From positions 1 to 19,093 of the forward strand of contig CAXKVR010000916.1 of NCBI GenBank assembly GCA_964058845.1: a stretch of DNA of 19,093 bases, read 5' to 3'. The notes under the pieces are model-generated. The model made no database searches, had not been told where the DNA came from, and was given only the letters and a program-made list of their open reading frames with translations. This DNA is from Carex sylvatica. Its lineage: Eukaryota > Streptophyta > Magnoliopsida > Poales > Cyperaceae. Positions 8,168 to 18,350 of the stretch are shown here, in pieces; position 1 is the stretch's first letter, and every line of letters starts with the position of its first letter. Both the position numbers and the translations under genes were made by a program.

Positions 8168-11100
8168 CGCATCTGACTGCCGAGTTTTTCGAAGAGCGAG
8201 AAGGACAGAAGGTGGTAAAGGAAATGGAAAGTGGTGGATACGAAGAGCTGGGAATAGCAGCAGCGCTTTCACGGCCGTGGGATTACCCCACGGCCTGCGA
8301 CGAACTCAGCGCCATGCTTCGCCTCGGTTATTCCCATCTCCCAAAGCCCCTCCAATTTCTCGTTTTTCAAGACACGCTTCTCGCCTTTCGCATCCTCCCC
8401 GAGTAAACTCCCAAATTGCTCTCTCTTTTTTATTCTTTTATTTGTTTCCTTGTTTCTGTGCCAATTTCAACGTTCTAAGACAGTAGTGAAGTTTTAGATT
8501 GCAATTATTGGTAAGAATTGGCAAAAATTATCAAAATTAATATACATTTTTGAAGAGAACTCATGATGATTGAAAGATGAATGTTGCAGTATACAGACGG
8601 GATATGGAGTTGCAGCTGCTAATTCGCTTTTGCAAGCAGCAGAAGCTGTTTTACCAAAACAGAAGAAGGTGGCTGCTGTTTCAGAGTTCAAGCATTCAGT
8701 TGTCGCACACAAGAGACGTTCTAAGTCTTACTATGATGGAGGTACAAATTGTGTTATTTTGTCTTTTTGTTTTGCTGGCAATTAAGGTTCAATTGAGGCA
8801 CAGTTAATCTGGCAACAAAAGATAAAATAGAAAAATCCCGGGAAAATTTGAGCTTAGGTTTGAAGCAATTTTTCTGGTATTCTACTTGAGCTGGTACAGT
8901 AAATTATCATACCGTGCTGTTTCTGGTATTCTACTTGAGCTGGTACCACTGATAATTAGATAAATACTGGATACATGTTATCATGGGACAAACAAACAAC
9001 CCGAAGTTGTGCTGGAGTGATCAGTTTTTAATTTACATAACCCATATAAATTCACAAATTCAACCAGCAATTGGAGATTCTATTATTTAATTGGTCTTTC
9101 TGTAAAAACTGCGTACGGGTACCCAATAAGTTCTACTTAAAAAGCATTTACTATTATCCGAAGAGAATGAAACTTTTTATTACAAGAATAATGGGATGTT
9201 TTTCTCTTTTATTTTTCTGTTTGATAATATGTTTTGTATACATCAGATACGGTGGAGTTGTTACAAGACGTGCTCATTCGTTTATTCAGTTTCCTTGATA
9301 TGCGATCGCTAGTGGCTGCCGGCTTAGTTTGCAAGTATGTCTTTTCCTTGGCTTGTTTTTACAAATATGTTAATTTGGTTGAATTATGTTCGTTTAGGAG
9401 CAGTAATTCTCTTTTGAGGAGGGTAAAAATGCTTCATGTCTTTGATGCATCATCGTGCCTCACATCCTTTATCTCTGTTTCAAAGTTCAAATAGTCAATC
9501 CGATCCGATCAACATGATCTCCATATAAAAATGTGCTTGGAGATCAAATTTTATATTTTTGGGAAACTTTCTTATTTTATTTAGATAGGTATAAAATCAC
9601 TGTCTGAACCATCCAAAAACTTCCAAAAAATAGTCATATTGATCAGAGGTACAACTTTCCAAAAAAATAGTAAAAAAAAAAAATCATATTGCTCTCATTG
9701 TACCTATCTAAAAATTAGTAAAAACATTCCAAAAAATATATAATTTGGTCTCCAAGCTCATTTTAATATGTCATATTGATCGGTTTGGAATTTGGAAATA
9801 GAGATAAAGGATATGAGTCACGATGAGGCGTGAAAGACATGAGGCATTGAACCCTCCTCTATTGCTTGTGAAGAAACTACCAACCAAGGGAGAGTTTTGG
9901 GTTTTCGTAATTTATCGGTGGCATAGGTACAGTGGAGGTTTTTTTTGTCTCGTCATGGCAGTCTTTTGTTTACTACTTAAAGTGGGCCAGGTCTGACCCA
10001 ATCTGCTAGAGTGCCAAGATGTGTGTGTGTGTGTGTGTGTAACCAAAACTAACAGTTAAGGTTGCTGTTGCTAAATTCTAAAAATCTTACTGTTGCCATA
10101 TGGTGCATATTACATTTTGGTCATCTTTTATAAATTCTTACCATTAAGTTGAGTGTTCCATGTACATTTAATAGAGGAGTAAAATTAGGCACTGGATTGA
10201 ATCCTACCAGTTGCACCAGCCGGGCAAGAAATTATGACCCAGTGCTCCATATAGGACAACATTTAATTGGTTTAGGTCAATTACAACAGTTATTGGTGCT
10301 AACTTAAAATTGTTCCTTTGGTTGTTTTCTGGGCGTTATAGTGAAGATATTTGATTGTGAAATAAAATATGTTGAAACTATACAGAAATTCAAGAGTAAT
10401 CCTTTGATTTCATTTAGCATGAATAAATCCAAGTCTATACTAACATTGTTGTACTTCTACGTACAAAGATCATGGAACTCTGCTGCCAAAGAAAATACCC
10501 TCTGGAAGATAGAATATTCCTTTTTCTTTGGTAGTTCCGGTGTAAAGGAGATTGATACTCCATATTTTGATTGGAAGGATTGTTTTCAAGAGAAATATGA
10601 AGGTATGGTACTGTTGTCCCAAATTTTAGGTATGTCAGTTTATGTTCAAAAGTATGTAATGTTTTGGATTCAATTTACCATATCTGGTTGAAAAGCTAGG
10701 AGAGCCCAATCACCATAAATTAATATGAGTGGCATGTTTCACTTTTGTTAGATTTAGTTACTAAAAGTAGCTTATATTTCTAATAGATTTGTTACTTCAG
10801 TAAGTTATCATCCCCATTTGCTTGTGAAGGTTCCAAATTATAACAAATTGGTGCAATTTTTAACTACCTCTCCAAGATGGATAGAGATCCTATTATAATT
10901 ACCACACAGAGATGGATGCAGAATTAGCAGAAAGCACCATATTTTCTAACTTAATTGGGGTTTAAGCCTACATTTCTTTTCCATTATTTTTCAAAAAGAG
11001 AATGTTGTACAAAATTCCTAATTTTGGTCCCATAATATGGATACTTGATAGAAATTTCATAGCTGTTGGTAGTTCTACAGTTGTGCCTTTACCTTAGATT

Positions 11101-11631
11101 GGCCTTGATTATACCTACTCACACAAACCGAGCAAATAAACCGAAAAAGGCTAAAAGTATAAGATCAAAGATAGTCAAATTTTATTATACGTTGTTTATT
11201 TTGTTACAGCATTAAATTTGAATTGATTATTGTTTACAGCTGAGTTGGCAGTTGGAACACCAACAAATAGAGCAGTTTGCATGAACTGTCATTCAGTAGT
11301 TTGGCTCAGCACATTGACAAGCAGAGCGCCTCATTCTTGTGCCATGTTGGGACAAAATGAACCAAAACTAAAATTAATATCACCTAGAAAGGTACTCGTG
11401 GATTCTACACCTATTAATCTTGTGCCAAGTTGGGACATAACAGCTAGTGGTAACATATCTCATTTTTGCATTGCATATTGACTATAAATATATTTTCATG
11501 ATCAGTTTCCCAAGCATGTTCTGGGAGAGGATTTATGGAGTGAGCTTGGTTTTGATACTGATGATCAAGATAGTGATTCGGATGAAATTTCATGCAGTCA
11601 ATACAGGTTTCGCAAGTTATGGGCCTACTAA
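8155..11631 (+). CDS. F-box protein, six exons, 299 residues
   Basis: Exons by hand: 8155-8402, 8590-8741, 9247-9334, 10469-10602, 11240-11391, 11506-11631; all introns are GT..AG, phases join and the sum is 900 nt. F-box proteins bind SKP1 through the F-box and recruit targets to SCF ubiquitin ligases. Residues about 30-85 (SRPWDYPTACDELS, FQDTLLAFRILPD) and 86-130 (TGYGVAAANSLLQAAEAVLP, FKHSVVAHKRRSKSYYDG) form a conserved N-terminal part. The F-box follows at about 136-176: LLQDVLIRLFSFLDMRSLVA, then LVCKSWN across the exon 3/4 junction. After LWKIEYSFFFG comes a cysteine-containing segment (CMNCHSVVW, later HSC) near 221-245, and an acidic tail (DTDDQDSDSDE) ending RKLWAY. There is no LRR, Kelch or FBA repeat. 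It resembles uncharacterised plant F-box family proteins. The exon 5 donor is the least certain junction. Confidence 0.8.
8871..8946 (+). repeat. 27-bp perfect direct repeat in intron 2
   Basis: TTTCTGGTATTCTACTTGAG and the following seven bases occur at 8871-8897 and again at 8920-8946, a period of 49. This is a recent local duplication inside intron 2. Confidence 0.85.
9416..9859. mobile_element. Foldback (MITE-like) element in intron 3 of the F-box gene
   Basis: Two arms of about 170 bp are inverted copies of each other. The left starts GAGGAGGGT (9416) and the right ends ACCCTCCTC (9859). Further matching blocks are TCATGTCTTT (9436) with AAAGACATGA (9834), ATCCTTTATCTCT (about 9468) with its complement near 9804, GCTTGGAGAyCAAATT (about 9536) near 9751, and TTAGATAGGTA (9581) with TACCTATCTAA (9701). 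The centre is A-rich. There is no coding capacity, and no clear target duplication flanks it. Probably a non-autonomous DNA transposon; superfamily unknown. Confidence 0.75.
10021..10040 (+). repeat. (GT)10 microsatellite in intron 3
   Basis: Ten uninterrupted GT units; likely length-polymorphic. Confidence 0.95.
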
Positions 11632-12120
11632 AGGCTTTTTTAAGTGATGGGTCATAATTTCCTTTGTAACTTCTATATATCTTTGGTATTGTTTATTTAT
11701 TTAGTCCAAGAAAGGATAATTAATGCTTGTAAATAATCTGTGTTGATGAGCCTAAGTTTTAAGGATTTAAAAATAATATTAAATGTCGCTTATAACGCTT
11801 TAGTAAGCAGCCCATGGATTTATTTTAATAGCCAAGGATCCAATTATTTCGTTAGCAACGATTGGTTTATTCAAGATATTGCTATACAACGAATTTTGTA
11901 AACTGTTACTTGTATTGGTTATTCTGTTGCTAATGGTATACTCAGATTACATTTATCTAAGCCAGCAAAATGATGAACCTGGCAGCGATTTTATTGGCAC
12001 CGTTTTGTCATTTTCTACTCTCGAGAATCCACCGTTGCTAAGTATTTATCTATGTAGATAAATCATCAGCACTGATTTGTTGGCTTTTTTTTTCTTTGAA
12101 AAGGAAGCATCTAATTGTTC
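11632..12120. other. 3' flank of the F-box gene; no further gene seen
   Basis: This should hold the 3' untranslated region and poly(A) site. Candidate signals of the AATAAT type lie near 11733 and 11770. A 60-codon open frame at 11879-12061 has no recognisable motif and is treated as chance. Confidence 0.45.
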
Positions 12121-12149
12121 ACAGACATTTGTTCACCATTTATTTATAT

Positions 12150-12270
12150 AAAAACTGTCATTTGACTTGTGCGAATCATGTAAATTTAATAATTCAATGT
12201 TGTAACTTATATAAATAATCTTATAAAAAACGTAATAAAAAATTTTAAACATCCAGAAACTTTCATTAAC
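12150..12270 (+). repeat. Diverged outlying copy of the 106-bp repeat
   Basis: AACTGTCATTTGACTTG, then TTGTAACTTATATAA, then AAACATCCAGAAACTTTC follow in the same order as in the units from 12590 onward. It is separated from the main array by about 300 bases of AT-rich DNA holding a 20-bp tandem pair at 12364-12403 (AGTTATTTGCGGTTAATGCC and a variant) and a repeated ACTTGGCAAACTA at 12288 and 12321. Confidence 0.6.
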
Positions 12271-12579
12271 GGTTTGTAACTTGATCAACTTGGCAAACTA
12301 ACTGTATTTCGTGCGGAACCACTTGGCAAACTAATTATACTTTTCTTACTAACAGTTAATAGAAGTTATTTGCGGTTAATGCCAGTTATTTGCGATTAAT
12401 GATAATTTTACAAAAACTTCTAGAAAATTTCAAATCCGGAAAACATTTACAATTGATATTTTTTTCAAAATAAACCTCGAAAATATTTTTTTTCGCAAAA
12501 TTATAAATTATAATTTTTTTTTTAATTTCATAATTTTTTCCTTCAAGCTCTCACTGTAAATTTCAATACTGCAAAATCT

Positions 12580-12900
12580 TGTGCCAATCCTGTAAAATTG
12601 CTAAATCAATGCAATGCTGTAACTTATGTAACAAATATTATAAAAACGTAATTATCATTTTCAACCATCCAAGAACACTATCATTATACTTGCATCAATC
12701 CTGTAAAATTACTAACTCCATGATGTAACTTATGTAACAAATAATATAAAAACGTAATTATCATTTTCAAACATCCAAGAAAACTTTCATTTGACTTGCG
12801 TCAATCCGGTAAAATTATTAACTCAATGCTGTAACTTATATAACACATCTTACAAAAAATGTAATTAAAATTTTCAAACATCCGAAAACTTTGAAACTAC
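12580..12900 (+). repeat. 106-bp tandem array, three copies
   Basis: The block GTAACTTATrTAAC recurs with its AACTT at 12621, 12727 and 12833, an even period of 106. Each unit also has AATCCtGTAAAATT, AAAAACGTAATTATCA and CATCCAAGAA. AT-rich, no coding potential. Confidence 0.8.
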
Positions 12901-12919
12901 CAGTACAAATTTAATGTGC

Positions 12920-13330
12920 CATATCCTGTAAAATGACAAGATCAATACTCCATATCACCTCTCTATCATATCTTTCCTCCATATTTTCACAAGATGAATA
13001 CTGCAAAATTACAAAATTACAAGATGAATACTGTAAAATTAATAGGTTGAATACTGTAAAATGACAAAATGACAAGATCAATACTCCATATCGCCTCTCT
13101 ATCATCTCTTTCATTCATATTTTCACAAGATGAATACTGTAAAATGACAAAATGAATACTGTAAAATTAACGGGGCAATACTGTAAAATTAACATATCAA
13201 TACTCCATATCGCCTCTCTATCATCTCTTTCCTCTAGATTTTCACAAGATGAATACTGTAAAATTAACAGAAAAATACTATAAAATTAACAGACCAATAC
13301 TCCATATTGCCTCTCTATCATCTCTCATCC
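12920..13330 (+). repeat. Variable tandem array built on CAATACTCCATATCGCCTCT and AATACTGTAAAAT
   Basis: The block CAATACTCCATATCGCCTCT, followed by CTATCATCTCTTTC, occurs four times (about 12943, 13079, 13198 and 13295). Spacings of 136, 119 and 97 come from different numbers of a short inner unit, TGAATACTGTAAAATkA, which appears about ten times. It is a two-level minisatellite. Confidence 0.8.
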
Positions 13331-13411
13331 ATGTCATCTCTCTCAGATCATCTCCTCATATCTCCTCCATATCGAAATTCAACATAAATAAAAAAATAAT
13401 TTCGAGATCGC

Positions 13412-13499
13412 TTACTGTATCAAATCAAATAACAAATTCAAATAAAAGTTCAAAACAATGCTAGATCTGTTACTGCATCAAATCAAATAACAAATTCAA
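13412..13499 (+). repeat. 30-bp direct repeat, period 58
   Basis: TTACTGTATCAAATCAAATA plus ten further bases at 13412-13441 recurs at 13470-13499 with one change. On the minus strand each copy ends in a splice-acceptor-like GATTTGATrCAG. Confidence 0.75.
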
Positions 13500-13539
13500 T
13501 AGAAATAAAGAAATAACTCACTATATTTAAATTTCACCA

Positions 13540-13850
13540 TGTTCTTCAACCCTGACAACTTCTATCCGATCGAAATCCACTCCTGAAGGTTCCGTTGAGA
13601 AAAATGAACGAAAGAGGAAGGAAATCGCAAAAAGAGGAAAGAAATCGTGAAAAGAGGAAGAAAATCTCCTGAAGGTTCTCGCCTCTCTCAGATCACTCTT
13701 GAATGTTCCCTCGAGACGAAAGAGGAAGAAAATCGCGGAAATTACGGAGCAAATTTGATCGGAATGGAAAGTTTCGTAAATGAAATTCAAAAAAGGAAGA
13801 CGCGATGGCAAGTTTAAATAGGAGACGTATGGGTGCAGACCAAAGGCAAT
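13540..13850 (-). other. Possible minus-strand 5' leader of a decayed gene or element
   Basis: On the minus strand a CT-rich stretch (TTTTCTTCCTCTTT-type runs, about 13790-13570) leads to an ATG at 13540, a short frame MVKFKY and then GTGAGT, a good splice donor. The layout resembles a plant 5' untranslated exon plus a first coding exon. No downstream exon was recognised, and the two open frames here (13527-13811 and 13693-13902, minus) show only composition bias. Not claimed as a gene. Confidence 0.25.
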
Positions 13851-14330
13851 TAAAAATAGTTGAAACTGAAAGTGAATAACGCTGTGGATAGATGGTGAAC
13901 AAAACAGTGTGGATAGAAACCTTTTCTCTATAAAGAAATCTGGAACCGCTGTAATGATTATCTGATTTTAAACTTGGATTATTTATCTGGTTTTACCTAT
14001 AAATAGTAGGTCTTTTGGTCGTTCTTATTGATAAAAAGAATTGCAAAATTACCTTTTTCAAAAACCATAAATATTCTATAGACATCTTCTTAGTTTGAAT
14101 TGTGCTTGGTCAAATATTTTGTTTTAGCCTGAAAATCAAGTTCACAACAAGTCAATTAGCCATGAACTCTTGTTCTCTTCAACGTTAGACTTTGTAAAAG
14201 ATGCGGAATTCTGATCGCACGATCTGGAATTCATTCTAAAATAATTCGCACCATGAACATCTAGCACACATCTAAAATAAGAATGTAATTAAAGACAAAG
14301 TGTGGCACATTTCATGTTAATATATCATAT
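13851..14330. other. Unassigned non-coding DNA
   Basis: No open frame with recognisable motifs. CTATAAATAG at about 14000 is TATA-like on the plus strand, with nothing identifiable after it. Confidence 0.45.
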
Positions 14331-14336
14331 AACGTA

Positions 14337-14762
14337 TCACCTTTAAAGTAGTTGTCAATAATAAAAAAAAAACAAATATTCCTACACTAATTTTCTTCGT
14401 TAGTTACTGGTAGTTTATTGTATATATCACATCTAAATAATTGTCAAGAATAGAAAATAAATATTCCAACAATGGTTTTCTTTGTTAGTTACGAGTGGAT
14501 CATTATATAATATGTTTAATTAGTAGCTGTGCTAGTCACCTTTAAAGTGGTTGTCAATAATAAAAAAATATATATATTCCTACACTAATTTTCTTCGTTA
14601 GTCACTGGTAGTTCATTGTATATATCACATCTAAATAATTGTCAAGAATATGGAATAAATATTCCAACAATGGTTTTCTTTGTTAGTTAAGAGTCGATCA
14701 TTATATAATGCGCACTATTGACTATTGTAAAGGATATGTTTAATTAGTAGCTGTACTAGTCG
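14337..14762 (+). repeat. Tandem duplication, about 199 bp, two copies
   Basis: TCACCTTTAAAGT starts copies at 14337 and 14536, and the two are nearly identical through TTCCTACACTAATTTTCTTCG, TATATATCACATCTAAATAA and ATTCCAACAATGGTTTTCTT. Copy 2 carries about 26 extra bases (GCGCACTATTGACTATTG region, about 14710-14735) before the shared TTAATTAGTAGCTG end. Confidence 0.85.
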
Positions 14763-15057
14763 CTAAAATCCGAAGGTTAAGTAATGCCAATGTAAGCTTG
14801 ATAAGACTTGCAAACCGTCTACTATGGTAGCCTCTAGTTTTAACATCCGGAGAAATGGTTCTCAATGGTTAATTTATTGGAGTTTCTAAATATATTGGAG
14901 ATTGCCCAAACAAATTAGAAAACAACTATGGAAGTTTAGAAATGCCACAAAAATTAACTGGAAACCAATTTGGGGTCGCATCTGGAAGGTACATATTTAG
15001 GTAAACATATAGCCTTTGTAATAGGATAATTGATTATATAATTGTGTTCAAGTACAT
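14763..15057. other. Unassigned DNA before the second Copia element
   Basis: No gene or repeat was recognised. The sequence ends ...AAGTACAT where the LTR begins, so the last five bases would be the target duplication if the element is complete beyond the window. Confidence 0.45.
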
Positions 15058-15362
15058 TGTTGAGATATTCATTATAGGCAAATGAATAAAGAAGGAAACA
15101 GGGAGGTGCATATCTGAGCAGGTGTGATAAGCAAGACACAGTTGGATTTCTTCCTTCATTCTTTTTTTGTTTCCTTGTTTTTGTTTTGTTATTTTTGGAA
15201 AAAGGAAAATACCAAAAATACATTTTACCTTGTATCTCTATTTAAGCACTATCTTTCTTGTTCTCTATATCAAAAAATATTTCAAAGAAATACAATAAGA
15301 GAGAGAGGAATTGAGTGAGTCTTGTGTGAAATTTGTGATTGCTTGAAATTTATTTTACTTTA
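15058..15362 (+). repeat. 5' LTR of the second Copia element
   Basis: It begins TGTTGAGATATTC and ends directly before the primer binding site; the usual final CA is changed (TTTTACTTTA). Length about 305 bp, short as many Copia LTRs are. A weak TATA-like TATTTAAG lies at 15239. The 5' border is inferred from the TGTTG start, since no second LTR is available for comparison. Confidence 0.6.
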
Positions 15363-15374
15363 TGGTATCAAAGC
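15363..15374 (+). promoter_or_regulatory. Primer binding site, initiator Met tRNA
   Basis: TGGTATCAAAGC matches the plant Copia site TGGTATCAGAGC with one G to A change. It primes minus-strand synthesis. Confidence 0.85.
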
Positions 15375-15773
15375 GTGGTTCTATCCTGGCTGTATAGCGA
15401 AGAAGAACTCATTATCTTCTTCTCTGCTTAATAAAAAAAATCTCCCAGAGTTCTTTTTGCTATATGGCTAAGGGCGAAATTGTCTCTTGAAGTGTTTGTA
15501 CTGAGAGCTTTTCTATTTTTTCCTTGTACGATACTGAAGATCAATACGGTACCACTTTTTTGCTTGCTATACATCTTTAGCAGCTTGTTGGCTCTCTTAC
15601 CCTACTCAACTCAACTTCTCTCCCTACATCACGTTAACTTTATTTCTAGGTATTGTTTCTGTTTTGGGTCCAGACCTGTTAAAACCTTGTTAGCCACAAC
15701 TTTTTCATTCTAGCTCCTCATTTTATCAATTTTTGATTTCCTTCTTCAAACTTTGGAATTCTGTTGCTTCATC

Positions 15774-16702
15774 ATGGCAGCAGGGATCAAAAACTTACCC
15801 ATGTTCTTCGCAATGAAACCAATTACCGTCCATAGGCACTAGCAGTGACCATTGCTCTTGGTGGAAAAGGAAAGATTGGTTACATCAATGGCCGGACAAA
15901 ACCCCCCAAGTCTAATGGTGATGACTTTGATGAGTGGCAAATTGGCGATCATCTCGTCATGTCTCTCTTATTTAACTCCATGGAACCACAAGTGTATGAA
16001 ATTTTCGCCTATGCAGATTCTGCTAAGGCGCTATGGGATACTATGTCTGAGATGTAGGGTCACACCAACAATGCTTCTCAAATTTTCGAGTTGCAACAAA
16101 GCCTTGCTAACTCTAAGCAAGATTCCAGTCAAACCTTCACCGAGTATCTTGGAAAACTGAAAAGGCAATGGGAAGAACTTCGTCAGTACATACCAGTTGC
16201 TACCACTGTTCAAGAATATGTGCAGAGGGAAGAACATGACAAAAAATTTCTTCTCTTAGCAGGTCTTTCAGGTGAATTTGAGGAGGCTAAGCGTGATATT
16301 CTCATGCAACCCAACTTACCTTCATTTAGCACAGTTTGCTCAATCATTCAAAGTGAAGAAGCAAGAAAACGAGTCATGGGGAGCAAAACTATAGCCGTCA
16401 GAGATGGTGCAACAACAGAGAATTCAGTCTTCGCTGTTGCTGGGAATTCTAGCACAAACTCCAATGGCAGCCGCTGGAATAATGTTAAGGAAAAGCGCAA
16501 ATTCTATTGTGATCATTGTCAACGTGACGGTCACACAAAGGACAGATGTTGGGTGCTTCATCCAAACCTCAAACTAGCAAAGTTTAAAACAACAGAATGG
16601 AGTTCAGCAGTCGCAAATCAGGTGGTGTCAGTGGATGTGGCTGATGTAAATGCAAAGCTGAACCAACTAAGTGAACAATTCCAACAGTTTTTGAAGACGT
16701 AA
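15774..16702 (+). pseudogene. Copia gag pseudogene with CCHC zinc knuckle
   Basis: The main frame reads NYRP, stop, ALAVTIALGGKGKIGYING, then a LWDTMSEM block, FELQQSLANSKQ, EYLGKLKRQWEEL and DKKFLLLAGLSGEFEEAKRD, which match plant Copia gag (UBN2-like retrotransposon gag). A zinc knuckle follows, CDHCQRDGHTKDRC (CX2CX4HX4C), which binds the element RNA. The likely start ATG 15774 is one frame away from the rest, so there is a frameshift before 15833. In-frame stops: TAG 15833 (tryptophan expected), TAG 16055 and TAA 16700. Gag and pol share one frame, as in plant Copia polyproteins. Confidence 0.85.
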
Positions 16703-17085
16703 GGTGTTGGTTCTGGCACTGTAAATGTGGTAGAAGCATCTAGTAATGATCATGTCTTTGCTTCAAACTTAAATTCACATATTATTATTGATTCTGGTGC
16801 GACTGACAATATGTTCAGTTCTGAAAGAGAATTTTTTTATACCAGCAAAGATCGGTTTTATCCTCCTGTAACCATAGCAAATGGTGTAACAATACCCACT
16901 AAAGGTACTGGAAAGACCAGCATTTTTCAAAAGGAAACTGATGCTGTAATTGTACCAGATCTTAAGACAAATTTACTTTCTGTCAGAAAATGTGCTAACC
17001 AATGAAATTGTATTATCATTTTTACTCCTCAGAAGGTAGTATTTCAAGACCTATTATCCGGGATGAAGATTGGTAAAGGGTAGCT
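16703..17085 (+). pseudogene. Copia aspartic protease region
   Basis: The catalytic motif DSGATD is intact at 16790-16807, followed by VTIANGVTIP and ending in VIVPDLKTNLLSVRKCANQ, which is the standard layout of the Copia protease. It cuts the polyprotein. The frame is continuous with gag across TAA 16700, then breaks at TGA 17003 and TAG 17081. Confidence 0.85.
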
Positions 17086-18350
17086 GGTTAACAGGTTGTA
17101 CGTGGTGAATTTAAATTCCTCTGCATTAACTGTGGCAAATAAAGTTTCTCCTCAATTGTGGTACCAGCGATTGGGACACCCTTCTGATCATGCGTTAAGC
17201 TTTTTAAATTTGTCTTTATATTCTAGTTCTTGTGACTCTTGTCATTATGCTAAGCAACATAGATTACCTTTTGGAGAACGGGTTGAGAAAGCTGATAAAT
17301 TGTTTGATTTAGTCCATTCTGATGTTTGAGGGAATGCCCCCGTTGAATCTAGGGATGGTTTGAAATATTTTGTCACGTTTATTGATGATAAATCCCAAAC
17401 AACCTGGTTGTATCTTCTAAAATCAAAAAGTGAAGTGTGCATGATTTTTCAAGAATTTTATAACATGGTTAAAAATCAATTTGGCACAACTATCAAGGTT
17501 CTTCGAACTGATAATGGTACAGAATATACTAATGGTGCATTTCAAACCTTTCTTCGTAACATGAGAATTGTTCATCAAACGTCTTGCGTTGTTACTCCTC
17601 AACAGGATGGAATTGCAGAGAGAAAAAACCGACACCTTTTAGAAGTTACACGTGCTCTTTTATTTTTTTGGAAATTTACCCAAAACTTTTTGGACTGATG
17701 CGGTCCTCACTAGTTGTTATCTTATAAATTGACTTCCAAGTTGGATACTTAGATACAAGAGACCTCTAGATATTTTGTACAAAAGAGAAATTGAAATTTC
17801 TCATTTAAAGGTTTTTGGATGTGTTTGTTATGTGCATTCTCAAATTGGAGGAAAATTGGATCCCTAGCACATAAGTGTGTGTTTGTCGGGTATTCTTCTA
17901 CAAATAAGGGCTACAAGTATTTCGATCCAATCACCAAATGCACTTACATCTCTAGAGATGTGACTTTCTGTCAAAATAACTTATTTTACAAAGATGAATT
18001 TCAGGGGGAGCAAAGTACGTACAGTGATTTCTCCATACCCTCACTAGATGGCTTGTGGACTGGATCAGATGAAGTTGCAAATGGAGGAACTGGAGGTTCT
18101 CATGTGCAGAGTCCCACTGGAGATTCTGATGTGCAAGTCGCCTCTGAACCTGGTGAGCAGCAGTTGGAAATTAGGGCAGCAGGTGAAACGAACCAGGAGG
18201 CAGATGATCAAGCAGAGCAAAAGTGCTGATCTGAGAAGATCTTCTCGTGTGGTAAAGTTTCCAGCAAAGTTTAATGACTTCATAACTTACTGCTCCACCA
18301 ATTATCCCATTGAGAACCTGGTAAGGTATGACAAAATATCACATAATTTC
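17086..18350 (+). pseudogene. Copia integrase (pre-integrase zinc domain, DDE core, C-terminal region)
   Basis: The pre-integrase domain shows WYQRLGHPSDHAL and CDSCHYAKQHRLPF (HHCC zinc site). The DDE core residues are at 17321 (HSDV), 17510 (TDNGTEY) and 17618 (GIAERKN), with D35E spacing between the last two. Later come LFWTDAVLTSCYL, HLKVFGC, KCVFVGYSSTNKGYK and YISRDVTF. Integrase inserts the cDNA into the host genome. Damage: TGA 17327 right after DV where W is expected, a frameshift in the T-run near 17670, TGA 17730, TAG 17865, a second shift near 17866 that restores the frame, and a third near 18220. The stretch after 18000 is a low-complexity linker. Confidence 0.85.

Noticed and set aside
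9071..9298. 75-codon open frame over intron 2 and exon 3
   Set aside because: It runs through the intron; the true exon starts at 9247 in another frame, shown by the F-box motif.
11879..12061. 60-codon open frame after the F-box gene
   Set aside because: No motif, no splice context, and AT-rich composition; chance is the simplest reading.
12580..13330. Tandem arrays considered as a CRISPR array
   Set aside because: Units are contiguous and lack unique spacers of even length, and the DNA is a plant genome.
13527..13902. Two overlapping minus-strand open frames of 94 and 69 codons rich in Phe, Ser and Arg
   Set aside because: They reflect the CT-rich strand, with no motif and no sign of conservation; kept only as a possible leader.
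15480..15713. 77-codon hydrophobic open frame in the Copia leader
   Set aside because: It lies between the primer site and gag, is T-rich, and has no counterpart in known Copia elements.
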